From assembly GCA_016935665.1 (NCBI GenBank), contig JAFGQN010000051.1, positions 1 to 64,000 on the forward strand: a stretch of 64,000 bases of DNA. Direction: 5' to 3'. The stretch is from Deltaproteobacteria bacterium (GTDB lineage: Bacteria; Myxococcota_A; Polyangia; JAAYKL01). Below are positions 1-9,369 of the stretch, one piece after another. The stretch's first letter is position 1, and every line of letters begins with the position of its first letter. A model generated the notes under the pieces. The model searched no databases. It worked only from the letters and a program-made list of their open reading frames with translations, and had not been told where the DNA came from. The position numbers and the translations under genes are program-made.

Positions 1-411
1 GCAATGTCGTTTATTTTTCCGGCTTCAAGTGTATTGGAATCTATGATTTCACCGGCGGCATTGAGGCGAAAAAGAACCTGATTTTTGTTTTTGTCACAGT
101 ACCCAACGAACGTGCCATTGCGCTGGTACACCACCCAATCGTCAAACCAAAACTGAATAGTGAAGAGAATTTCATCAGAGGGAGTAATTGACATGGAACT
201 GCCCATATCGTCCTTTGGTTCGCCAATGGTGATGGCAAATATTGAACAATGTAAAAGTCCTTATCCAGCCGACACGAAAGGCGTTGGGGTTACCCACAGG
301 ATTCTCGGTGACATCAATTGCGGTGAGTTCAAGCGGGGCGCACTGGAGATTGGCAGATATAATTACACCAAACAACAGGGCGTGCATCGGTTGTTGTAAA
401 CAGATTGTCAT
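1..411 (-). pseudogene. Edge-truncated exported protein, frameshifted
   Basis: The reading runs off the left edge, so the C-terminus is missing. A hydrophobic N-terminus (LLFGVIISANLQC) with a possible lipobox Cys is followed by a sequence that reads well only if two frame changes are accepted. One lies at about 262-275 (the first frame ends near NPNAFRVG) and one at about 225-240. The last frame reads as folded protein (FTIQFWFDDWVVYQRNG) and stays open to base 1. No family is recognised. It could be a decayed lipoprotein, or an intact one carrying base-call errors. The start was placed at an ATG preceded by GGGGGT. The apparent frameshifts are seen directly; the family is unknown. Confidence 0.45.
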
Positions 412-739
412 GGACCCCCACATAGTATGAAATGACCGCGTCCAGGTCAACCCGCAAAGGAGACGATAAGCAAATCGATTATCGCATCGAACCTGTCGAC
501 TTCAATTCCACACCTGGGCAGATGTTCATCAGCCTCCCGGAAGTCGTGTTTAGCGTGGTGAACCATGGGGATGCAGATGAAACAGGGATGACATTTGAGA
601 TAACTCTTGAAAGGCGTGGTATCTGAATTAATAATTTTGAAGTCATCCATTTCGAAAATGATAACCTGCGTTTATTGATACTGAAATGACGGGTGGTACA
701 GTTGCCGAGATTGCATTGTTTTTTAAAGGGAACTCAACA
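412..739. other. Intergenic stretch without a supported gene
   Basis: Short ORFs on both strands here have no recognisable domain, signal peptide or convincing ribosome site. The stretch separates the broken left-edge gene from the sigma-54 promoter. Confidence 0.5.
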
Positions 740-754
740 TGGCACATACTTTGC
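740..754 (+). promoter_or_regulatory. Sigma-54 (-24/-12) promoter
   Basis: The bases read TGGCAC, five bases, then TTGC, which matches the RpoN consensus (TGGCAC-N5-TTGC) essentially perfectly with the invariant GG and GC correctly spaced. Transcription would start near 766, giving a leader of about 100 bases before the small Cys-rich gene at 865. No second match was noticed in the other intergenic stretches. A sigma-54 activator is encoded about 10.5 kb away; a link between the two is only a possibility. Confidence 0.7.
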
Positions 755-864
755 GCATGACGAGTGCCGGTTAATGGAGCCCTCCATTTCACGTCTATTT
801 TGGGCCCACCTTTTATCTCCTGCTACACCACGTCAGGTATCGCTGACATTCGAAAGGAAACTGC

Positions 865-1074
865 ATGAAGAAACTGGACACGACACTGACCGAACGGGAA
901 GCTTTATTGCACCGAAAAGATGATTGCTGCAATTACGACCGCTGCCTGGACAAGGCGGCAATAAAGAGTTGGCGATCATTTTCATGTATCGGATGCAGCG
1001 AGTACAAACAGGACCGACATCAGTTCATGCCACGGCTTAGAAAATCGAGTCCCCTGGCGGGTGAGTTGCTTTAA
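865..1074 (+). CDS. Small Cys-rich, probably metal-binding protein
   Basis: A 69-residue protein starting at an ATG with AAAGGAA about six bases upstream. Five Cys are clustered at 21, 22, 27, 41 and 44 in the pattern CCNYDRCL, then WRSFSCIGC. This resembles small zinc- or iron-binding knuckles seen in delta-proteobacterial type small proteins. No signal peptide is present, so it is probably cytoplasmic. It lies about 100 bases downstream of the sigma-54 promoter, so it is probably induced by a dedicated activator. The function is unknown. The Cys spacing, Shine-Dalgarno site and promoter together argue that this is a real gene. Confidence 0.6.
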   Translation: MKKLDTTLTEREALLHRKDDCCNYDRCLDKAAIKSWRSFSCIGCSEYKQDRHQFMPRLRKSSPLAGELL

Positions 1075-1249
1075 ATCCCCACTTTTTACCCGCAATCCTC
1101 TGACGATGAGTAATCATTATTGCGTTTATCTGCAGACGCCATATCCCCTCATTGACCGAAAAACGATCCTTTTCAATTGCTTTGTGATACGATGCCATCC
1201 ATACCCGCTGTGATGTGGCGCGGGTAGAATGATTGTTGAAAGGATACGT

Positions 1250-2156
1250 ATGAATCGAATTGGAGCGCCCCTTGTTTTTGCATTTCTTGCTTTGATACTG
1301 GCCTGTGGCAATTCATCAAAAGGAACCTTGGACACGGACGAAAAACGAGGTAGCAACGATGCCAACACCGATGCGGGCGCTTTGTCGCCATCAATGGATA
1401 CTGAAACGGAAACAGCCGCCGACACCGGCATCGACACAGGTTCGGGGCGCAGCGATACTGCCGCCTGTCCCAACGACGCATTTACGTGTGCCGACAACGT
1501 ACTTTTACAATCAAATCGCATCTGCGTATATGCTATCAGAGCCGTACCAGAACACCCCCACACCAGAGGCTGTTGTGTTGGCCACGCAGCTACTTGAAAG
1601 TGATATACCGGATTCGTCAAAGATTATCGTTCTGGTGACCGATGGTTTACCGGACACCTGTGCAGATCCCAGTGCTCAGGATCCTGTGGCGGCACAGAAC
1701 GCCTCTGTGGCGGCGGTGGCGGCGGCTTACATCAATGGAATTACCACCTACATTATCAGCGTTGATTGGGAGGGCGAATCAGCGCATTTTCAAGCGCTGG
1801 CAGACGCCGGCCAGAATACCGCCAACGCGACGTATTACGAAGCATTCAGTCAGACTGAGCTGAAACTGGCGCTCGAAGAAGTGATTGAAATGGCGCGCGT
1901 ACGTCCCTGCGAGCTGGAGTTTACGGCCAGCGTTTCCGAAAATGACGCTGCAGGCTGTGATGTACGCTTCAGCTACAGCAATGGATCTCCCGATTCCGTG
2001 TTTGCATTTGGAGACCCCGACGGATGGACGGCGACAACAGTTAATGAATCCATGCGCCTGTCGTTCACAGGAGAGGCGTGCAGAACCCTCAAAAATGACA
2101 TCGGGCAACTTGTTGTCAAATGTCCGTGCGGCGCTTTCGGAATCGATATGAACTAA
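1250..2156 (+). pseudogene. vWA-domain lipoprotein missing its metal site
   Basis: The N-terminus is a clean lipoprotein signal (FLALILACGNSS, Cys in the lipobox) followed by an Asp/Thr-rich linker, read in one frame from an ATG with GAAAGGA upstream. At about 1490 the coherent sequence jumps to another frame. From there it resembles the C-terminal half of a von Willebrand factor A domain (IIVLVTDGLPDTC), then a Cys-containing C-terminal module of the kind found in myxobacterial vWA lipoproteins. The first half of the vWA fold, including the DxSxS metal-binding motif, is absent. A frameshift plus an internal deletion of a few hundred bases explains this. Adhesion or surface binding is the family role; this copy is probably dead. 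Confidence 0.65.
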
Positions 2157-2223
2157 AGCATATCAGAAAACTGAAAATTGATTCGGAACAGATGGCGGCG
2201 GGGAATATTACCCAACTGCAGTA

Positions 2224-3999
2224 TTAATCGGGGTGATATTCGTACGCCCCGATGTCCACGCTGTCACCTTCAATGCGGCTATTGCCGGAAATATCAGTGT
2301 TTAACATCTCGCCCAGTGTCTCGCTCAGGGATGCCCAGCTGAGGTAGTCGTTATTGCCGCCATTGATGCAGATTGAATTTGGGGCAGGGCAGAGGTCGTT
2401 TTTATGAGCCAGCCTAAAAAGATCGTTTTCGACGGTGATGGTGGTGTCTACTTTTGAGGTGCCGCCGTATTGCAAATAGTGGCCCACAATACTGTTGGAA
2501 ATAACGGGCTGTGTGAGGTTGTAATTGTAAATATCCAGCGCTTCGTCAGCTTCATTGCCCCAAAAGACGGTGTTATACACATATACGGCGTGGTCCGGAC
2601 CGACTTCGTTAAATAATGCACCACCATTAATGGCACGGTTGCCATAGGCGGAACAGTTGATGATTGCCGTGTGGGCATAGTAGTTTCGGATGGCGCCACC
2701 GTGGCGGCTGGCGTAGTTGTTTATGAACACGCAACCCACAATCAGCGAATGACTTTCTTCTTTATTGTAGATGGCGCCACCGTCGTAACCGGCATTGCCG
2801 TGATAGATGGTTTTATTGCTGTCGAAAAAGGAATTGAAAAAAATGTGTGTATCTTCACCGGCGTTATTGGCAACGGCGCCACCGAATTGCGCTTCATTGC
2901 GCATAAATGTGGAATCGGTTACCGTCAGAGCAGCGCCGGAAAGTGAATACAGGGCGCCCCCCGTGTAGGCGTCATTACCGACAAATGTGCAATTGGAAAT
3001 AGTGGTTGCCCCCATTGCCGCCACACCGCCACCCATGCGAAAATTTGTGATTGTGCTGTGTTGGGCGTTGCCGCCGGCAATCACAAATCCGTCCAGCCGT
3101 GTATTTTTCTGGGTAACCACCACATGGTACGCATTGTCAATGTCACTGTTGGTAACGGCCGCGTCGTTTTGTAAAAAATCACCACTCAGCGTGGAGGCCA
3201 GTGTGTCAAAGTTTCGAATGCACGGCTGGGTATTCTGTGGCGAAAAGCTGCCATAAACAGATACCCCCGAAGTGAGATCAAACGCGCGGGTCCTCTCGTC
3301 GTCCGCCAATTGGTCAAAATGCATTTTCCTGCTGGGAAGGTATGTCCCATGGGCGACCCATACATCGCAGCGCCCATCGGAGGCGGCATCGATACCGTCC
3401 TGCAGGGATCGGTATGCGGTTGCCCATGACTGGCCATCCTGTTTTTCCAAAGACGCGGTAGTGCTCCCATCCACGTGCATCACACAGGTTTTCACAACCG
3501 GACACGGGTCGTTTTTCTTGATTTCAGTTGTGTCCCAGCCGCTGTCCGAGTCGAGGGTTGTATCCGAGTTGCTGTCGAACTCTTTGGGTGTATCTGTAGA
3601 CAGTTCTCGCGTGGTAGCCGTATCTGTTGCCGTTGTGGTATCGCTGTCAATGCTGCTGTCTCCAGAGTCGCTGTCGTCGCTGCCGGATGAACTGTCCAGT
3701 TTGACCGAGTCCGTTGCGCTATCTGTGTCACTATCGGGGAGAAATGTTGTATCCGACATGGAATCTGTTTCACCCTCACCATCGGTGGCTTTTCCGAATG
3801 CGCTGCTGGAATCCGATCGGTCGCCGGGGCAGATTTCGTATTTGAACAGGCAAACATTTGCTTCCCTGCAGCATTTGTACGTCGATTCGTTACAGGGACA
3901 TGCTTTTCCTCTCGGTTCCAATTTGGGTACACATGCCACAAAAAGAGACCCACTGCATATAACAATGACATATAAAGCGACTGCGGTTGGTCGTATCAT
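2224..3999 (-). CDS. Beta-helix surface lipoprotein (anchor-Q type)
   Basis: A 591-aa lipoprotein. The ATG used has AGGATATTGTTGAA just upstream and places a proper signal peptide first, with lipobox LFVAC and Cys at 23; a longer upstream reading would bury the signal. Residues 30-56 are Cys-rich. Residues about 65-165 are a Ser/Asp/Thr linker. From about 170 onward the pattern is a right-handed parallel beta-helix: a SLQDGIDAA entry motif, repeated Gly-Gly-Ala-rich rungs (GGALYS, GGAIYN, GGAIRN, GGALFN) and the ending DIGAYEY. This matches the choice-of-anchor Q type. It is expected on the outer membrane surface. It faces the broken vWA gene convergently. The ligand is unknown. Confidence 0.85.
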   Translation of the reverse strand: MIRPTAVALYVIVICSGSLFVACVPKLEPRGKACPCNESTYKCCREANVCLFKYEICPGDRSDSSSAFGKATDGEGETDSMSDTTFLPDSDTDSATDSVKLDSSSGSDDSDSGDSSIDSDTTTATDTATTRELSTDTPKEFDSNSDTTLDSDSGWDTTEIKKNDPCPVVKTCVMHVDGSTTASLEKQDGQSWATAYRSLQDGIDAASDGRCDVWVAHGTYLPSRKMHFDQLADDERTRAFDLTSGVSVYGSFSPQNTQPCIRNFDTLASTLSGDFLQNDAAVTNSDIDNAYHVVVTQKNTRLDGFVIAGGNAQHSTITNFRMGGGVAAMGATTISNCTFVGNDAYTGGALYSLSGAALTVTDSTFMRNEAQFGGAVANNAGEDTHIFFNSFFDSNKTIYHGNAGYDGGAIYNKEESHSLIVGCVFINNYASRHGGAIRNYYAHTAIINCSAYGNRAINGGALFNEVGPDHAVYVYNTVFWGNEADEALDIYNYNLTQPVISNSIVGHYLQYGGTSKVDTTITVENDLFRLAHKNDLCPAPNSICINGGNNDYLSWASLSETLGEMLNTDISGNSRIEGDSVDIGAYEYHPD

Positions 4000-4322
4000 T
4001 TCAACAATATCCTTTTTTTGCGCCGAACAGAATTCAGCAGATGATTGTGCACCGCTGTTTTTTGTTCTGGCATCCACATTTGGAGTCAGGTCGACCGATC
4101 AACTATTTTGGAATTCCAGATCCACTAATTTGGTATGTTTTTCAATGATTAATGGACCATTTTGTGAATTATTATCAGTCGTTAAAAAATATATTCGGAA
4201 TTAATCCGGAACGGAACCGCGCTGGATGCTTTTCACCGGATTTGACAAACCCCTGTTATAACTGGATGGAGATCAATAGGATATTGTTGAAAAAGGCGCA
4301 AAGGCCTTTGAGATAGCGGCGA
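4000..4322. repeat. Intergenic region with distant inverted repeat
   Basis: The stretch upstream of the beta-helix gene contains the 15-mer AGGATATTGTTGAAA on the + strand at about 4276-4290. The same 15-mer on the - strand, at about 3998-4014, forms the ribosome-binding region of the beta-helix gene. The two copies are inverted and about 260 bases apart. Nothing else that looks coding was found. Confidence 0.4.
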
Positions 4323-6656
4323 TTACCAGATATTCCGAATCACGTCTCCCCAACACACTTCCACTCCGTCGGATTCGCGAATCGCACAGAATACATTACC
4401 CGCCGCGGAGATTTGGGTAAACGTTTTTTCGTTAAGGATGAGCTCTTCGTTTACGTTCGAATTTCCCCAACACTCGATGGTGTGCGTATCGCTCCTTATG
4501 GCGCATGTGCTTACTGCACCCGCAGCTATACTCTCGGCCTGGAGACCCTTGCTTACGCAGGTTTGGCAATCGGTATTGATTCCCCAGCAGTCAACCGCTC
4601 CATCTTTGAAAATAGCGCACGTGTGTTGCACGCCTGCAGAGAGATGCAATATCTGTCCGTCTTGTGGCAATTGCGTTCGCCCTGTACCATCATCCATATT
4701 TCCCCAACAGCTCGCATAGCCGGTCCCTTCTTCGATGCCACATGTGTACCCCGCCCCAGGGGCCAGTTCAGAAAAAACGATGCCAGAGGGAACGACCATC
4801 TGAGAGTCGGTATCCTGTCCCCAGCACCTGACATTGCTTTGGTAACTGTCTGTGTCAATTGCTGATGTGTCCTGCAATGTCAACGAGTTCGTGTCAACGC
4901 CCGCATCTGAATCCGGTACACTCGGTATTGAATCGACATTACCACTTTCCGTATTTTGCGCGTTGTCAGTATTCACGTCCGAAAGAATTCCACAGGTATG
5001 GGTTCCCGATGCCACAACAGCCTTGAATTGTTCATCCGGCGTTGGACTGCTCTGGCCTCCGGTGTTGTCCCCCCAGCACTGGATTTTGCCATTGTCCTCC
5101 CGAATCCCGCAGGAATGCAGGGAGCCAACGGCAATATCGGTGAACTTGACAGACAGCGGTGGAAAGGTCTGCTCCTCCCTGGCCCATCCAAAACACTGAG
5201 CAGCGTGACCGTTGGCCAAAATGGCACATACGTGTCCAGTACCCGTGGCTATTTGGACCAAAGGCTCACTGCCGGGGGGAGTCGCCTTGCCAAACCGATC
5301 GTTCCCCCAGCATTCCAGATGACCATCTTCACTACGCAGGCCACATGTATGGGTTCGTCCTGCGGAAATGTGTGTAAAACTGACGCCGACGGGTTGATCG
5401 CATTGATGCGAACTATTGTCTCCCCAACACCTTACTCTGCCGCCGTCACGGCGAATGCCACAGGTAAAATAACCACCGGCGGATATTTCACTGAAAGACA
5501 TATTCACGGGAAGATTGAGCTGACCACTGTCATTCTCTCCCCAGCAATGTACAGCACCATCGCTGCTGACAATACCACATGCGTGATAATCTCCCACAGT
5601 GATACTGTCAAATACGTCCGGGGACGGTTGAACCGGAAAGAGTCCCCCCACCGCGGGATCGGGATTCCAGCATGATGCAAGACCATCTGCCTCGCGGATA
5701 CCGCAAATTTGAAAATTGCCAACTGCGACCTGTGAAAATGCGCCCTCTGCGGGAGTCTCAATCACGCGGGTGGTTATGGTATCCGAAACGTGGCCCCAGC
5801 AGTAAATCCCCCGTTGTGTTTTTTCAATTCCGCAGCTGAAATACGCACCCACGGCAATTTGATAAAATGTCATCTCCGGGGGCGGTGCAGTTGTTTCATC
5901 GGTTGTGGCGCCCCAGCAGGTAACGGTATCCGAGGGGCCGATGCCACAGGTGTGTCGTTCACCCGCCGCCAGGGATTTAAACGCGATATTTTCCACAGGT
6001 AATGATTGACCAAACAGGTTGTAGCCCCAGCAAAGGACGCGGTTATCATCTGCGCGAATACCGCAGGTGTGATGGACTCCCGATGAAATTGTGGAAAACA
6101 AACGCGGCATGCAGTGCAGCTGGTTCGTCCCGGAAGTGGTGCTGTTGAGGGGGCATGCCACACACACCCGATCGGTTAAGGCTGTCCCCTCTTTAGCCAA
6201 ATAGCTCCCTGCCCCGCAATCCGACCATGGCTGGCAGATGTCGCCGCTACCCCAGTATCCAAACTGGCATACGCACTGTTCAACGTCATTGGTGATTTCA
6301 CATTCAGCGTTGATATCACAGCCGATATTGTTACACGACGCCACTGAATCGGTGGTGGCATCCGATGCGCTCGAACTGTCAGATAGCGGTTTTGCGGAGT
6401 CAGTGCCCCCCCAAAAAGAAAGTGAATCGGAGCTGCTATCGGTATCTTTGCGTGAAATATTTTCGTTAATTCTGGCGTTTTCTGCATTTTCAATGTCATC
6501 TAAAAAAGCAGTGCAGGACAGGGTGCCAAATATGCAAACGGCAACAAGTCCACACAATGCATCATGATATACACTGCGGCGAAATCTGATTTTCCTTTGA
6601 AAAAGTATAATTCTTTTAAATTCATTTTTTAAAGAATGATTGCTCTGTTTGCACAT
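4323..6656 (-). CDS. RCC1-repeat surface lipoprotein
   Basis: A 777-aa protein. An upstream extension would overlap the preceding gene, so the ATG just after that gene's stop was chosen; GGGGGGA lies upstream. A long basic N-terminus precedes a hydrophobic stretch ending in FGTLSC (lipobox Cys at 48). After an acidic Ser-rich linker come an EGF-like segment (CNNIGCDINAECE) and a Cys-rich TNFR-like segment (about 140-185). The rest is roughly fifteen RCC1-like propeller repeats of the form HTCGIR, then CWG. A second Ser/Asp/Thr linker interrupts the repeats at about 565-620. This architecture is common on myxobacterial cell surfaces. The binding partner is unknown. It sits 47 bases after the TPR-PEGA gene and is probably co-transcribed with it. 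Confidence 0.85.
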   Translation of the reverse strand: MCKQSNHSLKNEFKRIILFQRKIRFRRSVYHDALCGLVAVCIFGTLSCTAFLDDIENAENARINENISRKDTDSSSDSLSFWGGTDSAKPLSDSSSASDATTDSVASCNNIGCDINAECEITNDVEQCVCQFGYWGSGDICQPWSDCGAGSYLAKEGTALTDRVCVACPLNSTTSGTNQLHCMPRLFSTISSGVHHTCGIRADDNRVLCWGYNLFGQSLPVENIAFKSLAAGERHTCGIGPSDTVTCWGATTDETTAPPPEMTFYQIAVGAYFSCGIEKTQRGIYCWGHVSDTITTRVIETPAEGAFSQVAVGNFQICGIREADGLASCWNPDPAVGGLFPVQPSPDVFDSITVGDYHACGIVSSDGAVHCWGENDSGQLNLPVNMSFSEISAGGYFTCGIRRDGGRVRCWGDNSSHQCDQPVGVSFTHISAGRTHTCGLRSEDGHLECWGNDRFGKATPPGSEPLVQIATGTGHVCAILANGHAAQCFGWAREEQTFPPLSVKFTDIAVGSLHSCGIREDNGKIQCWGDNTGGQSSPTPDEQFKAVVASGTHTCGILSDVNTDNAQNTESGNVDSIPSVPDSDAGVDTNSLTLQDTSAIDTDSYQSNVRCWGQDTDSQMVVPSGIVFSELAPGAGYTCGIEEGTGYASCWGNMDDGTGRTQLPQDGQILHLSAGVQHTCAIFKDGAVDCWGINTDCQTCVSKGLQAESIAAGAVSTCAIRSDTHTIECWGNSNVNEELILNEKTFTQISAAGNVFCAIRESDGVEVCWGDVIRNIW

Positions 6657-6703
6657 CGTTGGTATCCCCCCAGGTATCGATTCAACTTTGAATTTGACAC
6701 GTT

Positions 6704-7801
6704 TTAAAAACGTGCCTGGACAAATGCTCCCCCATAACCGGGTTGTGCCACTGGCGAAACCGACAGTATCTGTGGAAGATTCTCCCTGTGCCATTTCGAA
6801 AAAAGCAGCATGGTCACCCCTCCGGACAACAGAACTGCCCCGGTAGCAAACAGAAACGTACTTGAATTTGCCAGATTCATTTGTTTATCAATTCTGTCCG
6901 AATTGTTGGTTCTGCAAAAATCATCCTGCTTACACTTTTTTTGCAAATCGTTGTTAATGGACAATGCTTTGGCGCCAAGGATGGTTCCTGTCAGCAGCGA
7001 TGCGGCGCCCACCCCCGAAATAATCCAGCCCGCCATTTCGAGTTTCCGTGTTTTCGCCATTTCAATTGCAATTTTCTTTTTGTCAGCATCATCATTTTTA
7101 AGCGGATACAGTGGCGCCTGTTTTGTCTGCAGAATAATGCGGGACGGAGGACTCGCTTTTTTTTCCGGGGCGTTGGTCGTCACCGCATCATCCCCGTCGC
7201 CATTCTCGTCGTTGTTGTCGACGTCGCCGGATTCGGCGTCCTCCGGTACAATTTCAGCACCAGTGGCGTTCAGAATAATTGAGTCACCGCCATTGACCGA
7301 AAAAGTATATGTAAACGTACTGTCCTCACCTCGAACAACAAGGTGATGATCCACACTGGCCGCAACGCGTAATTTCACATCCAATGGCGCGATGCCTCTT
7401 TCAATATCGTCGACAATCACCAACGCCCCTTCCGGTGCGCGAATCTCCACGGACCCCACCCGGGCGCGCAACAGATTTATTTCTTCCACCACGTCTTTTT
7501 CGCGTTGTTTGTCAATCTCATCCCCGCCTTCGGCCAGATACTTTTCAAAAGCGCTGATGGCGAGGCCGTATCGTTTGGCAGCAGCCTCGGACTGAGCGAT
7601 GTTAAAAAGCAATTTCCACGACGGCTTTAAAAGATAGGATTTGCGAAACGCCACAACGGCCTTTTCGAAATCCCGGTTTTCAAAATGTAAAGCGCCTTCA
7701 TCAAATAAAATCCGCGCCTTTTCATCGTTCGCTCCCTGTGCCTTTGCGGAAAAGGGAACAAAACAAACGAGCATCGGCAAAAATATGGCGGCCAGTTTCA
7801 T
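6704..7801 (-). CDS. TPR-PEGA envelope protein with membrane segments
   Basis: A 365-aa protein with a signal peptide (about 1-21, cut after AKA), TPR-like helices from about 25 to 110 (FDEGALHFENRDFEKAV), a PEGA-type domain at about 115-180 (SVEIRAPEGALVIVDD), an acidic Asp/Asn linker and two hydrophobic helices (about 258-280 and 315-335). Proteins of this layout are abundant in Myxococcota and probably scaffold envelope assemblies. The precise role is unknown. It heads the operon with the RCC1 lipoprotein. A decayed relative of the same architecture lies near 53.7 kb. Confidence 0.8.
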   Translation of the reverse strand: MKLAAIFLPMLVCFVPFSAKAQGANDEKARILFDEGALHFENRDFEKAVVAFRKSYLLKPSWKLLFNIAQSEAAAKRYGLAISAFEKYLAEGGDEIDKQREKDVVEEINLLRARVGSVEIRAPEGALVIVDDIERGIAPLDVKLRVAASVDHHLVVRGEDSTFTYTFSVNGGDSIILNATGAEIVPEDAESGDVDNNDENGDGDDAVTTNAPEKKASPPSRIILQTKQAPLYPLKNDDADKKKIAIEMAKTRKLEMAGWIISGVGAASLLTGTILGAKALSINNDLQKKCKQDDFCRTNNSDRIDKQMNLANSSTFLFATGAVLLSGGVTMLLFSKWHRENLPQILSVSPVAQPGYGGAFVQARF

Positions 7802-8125
7802 ACAAATACCTCACTCCAAACGGGTTATTTTTGAATTTCTGGAAAATATTGACATAGAAATATAGTTTACACAATGCATTAGGTTTTCGGATGACGCGAT
7901 AAATACACGATAATTTTACGTTTTTTTTATTGGCGGTTTCCGAGTCGAACACACAACGTCGGCAAAAGGATATAAAAACAGCGCGTTTAGTTTTCTGGAA
8001 AACAGTTGTTTTTTACGCAGGGATGGTTCACTTATGCAACGATGTATCGCAGAAAAGTTCCATCGTTGGTTGTGACAGATGCATCTGTGTCCGAAAATGA
8101 TGAATTGAAATTCGCTGCGGATTTT
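7802..8125. other. AT-rich intergenic region
   Basis: An AT-rich stretch between the start of the TPR-PEGA gene and the end of the flavodiiron gene. It should hold the promoter of the TPR-PEGA/RCC1 pair, but no confident -35/-10 pair was found. A small hairpin (GTTTTC/GAAAAC) near 7990-8005 is followed by TTTTTT on the + strand. No gene is seen. Confidence 0.4.
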
Positions 8126-9328
8126 TTATTGGACAATGCGTTTGGCCACCAGCAGGCCCAGTTCGCGGCAGGCCATGAGGGCGTCTTTGGTGGGGACGTA
8201 CTTGTGTTTGATGCCCTCGTCGAGAACATCGATATTAATCTCTTTCATCATGGCATCGAGATGTTTGGTGGCTTCGCCGCTCCAGCCGTGGGAACCGAAT
8301 GATGCGCCCACCAGATTTTTAGGCTTTAATCCCTTAACGTAATTCATGACATCGGCCACGGTGGGATAAATCTGGTTGTTCATGGTGGGAGAGCCCACCA
8401 GAAGCGCGCCGGCGTCCAGAAGTTCGGTGACCACATCGCTGCGATGAGTGCCTTCGAGCGGCATCAATTCCACCGTTGCACCGCCGCAGATAAGCCCGTC
8501 CGCCACAGCTGCCGCCATTTTTGCGGTGCTTTCCCACATGGTGTCGTAAATGACAACGGCTTTACGAGTGGGTTTCTGCTCTGCCCATTCCCGGTACCAG
8601 TCCAGAATCATTTGAATGTCGTTTGGACGGCGCCAGATGGGGCCGTGATCGGGCGCAATCATCTTGATGTCCAGGTTGAAGGACGGCAGTTTGTTCAGCA
8701 GGTTGAGTACGATAGGCGAGAGGTGGAGCAGAATGTTGGCGTAGTACTTGGCGGCCTCATACCGTATAATCCATGGGTCGAGTTCCTCGGCATAGCGTTC
8801 CGCAGTGGCCAGGTGCATTCCGAATGCGTCGTTGGAAAACAGAATGCCTTCTTCTTCGTAAAACGAGAACATGCTGTCTGGCCAGTGGAGCATTCGGGTT
8901 TCGATGATGCTTAAGGTGGCACCTCCCAAACTGATCTTGTCGCCGGTTTTTACCGTTTCCAGAATATCGCCCAGCGCGAAGTGTTCATTGAGCGCTTCCA
9001 CTCCTTTGGGGGATGCAAACACCTTTTCGATGTTGAGATCTCGAACCACCTGCGGAATGGCGCCGGAATGGTCCATTTCCGAGTGATTGGACACAATGTA
9101 TTTGATGTCTGCCGGATCGATGACGCTTCGGATGCGGCTCATCATTTCGTCGTAAAATTTGGGCTTTACTGTATCGATGAGCGTCACCTTTTCACCCAGA
9201 ACAAGAAACGCGTTGTAGGTGGATCCGCGCGATGTTTTATATCCGTGAAAGTTGCGCAGACCCCAGTCGATTGCGCCAACCCAGTACACTTTGTCTGATA
9301 TTTTTAATGCAGAGAATGCATTATTCAT
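8126..9328 (-). CDS. fprA: Flavodiiron protein (O2/NO reductase)
   Basis: A 400-aa A-type flavoprotein that reduces O2 to water or NO to N2O in the cytoplasm. The N-terminal metallo-beta-lactamase fold carries the complete diiron set: His82, Glu84, Asp86 (in HSEMDH), His148, Asp167 and His228 (in APDHGPIW). The C-terminal half is a flavodoxin domain that binds FMN (VVIYDTMWEST at about 255). No fused rubredoxin domain is present; rubredoxin is encoded separately in the same operon. The ATG with GGAG nine bases upstream was preferred over a TTG five codons earlier. The key residues are all present, so the assignment is firm. Whether O2 or NO is the main substrate cannot be read from the sequence. 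Confidence 0.95.
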   Translation of the reverse strand: MNNAFSALKISDKVYWVGAIDWGLRNFHGYKTSRGSTYNAFLVLGEKVTLIDTVKPKFYDEMMSRIRSVIDPADIKYIVSNHSEMDHSGAIPQVVRDLNIEKVFASPKGVEALNEHFALGDILETVKTGDKISLGGATLSIIETRMLHWPDSMFSFYEEEGILFSNDAFGMHLATAERYAEELDPWIIRYEAAKYYANILLHLSPIVLNLLNKLPSFNLDIKMIAPDHGPIWRRPNDIQMILDWYREWAEQKPTRKAVVIYDTMWESTAKMAAAVADGLICGGATVELMPLEGTHRSDVVTELLDAGALLVGSPTMNNQIYPTVADVMNYVKGLKPKNLVGASFGSHGWSGEATKHLDAMMKEINIDVLDEGIKHKYVPTKDALMACRELGLLVAKRIVQ

Positions 9329-9369
9329 ATGCTTGAACTCCAATTCACGTGATGGGGTGAGCCCGCCTG

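Noticed and set aside
1126-1620. 164-aa - strand ORF
   Set aside because: It is antisense to the lipoprotein signal and linker of the vWA gene.
3272-4204. 310-codon + strand ORF opposite the beta-helix lipoprotein
   Set aside because: It is the antisense of the Ser/Asp-rich linker and lacks any domain or ribosome site.
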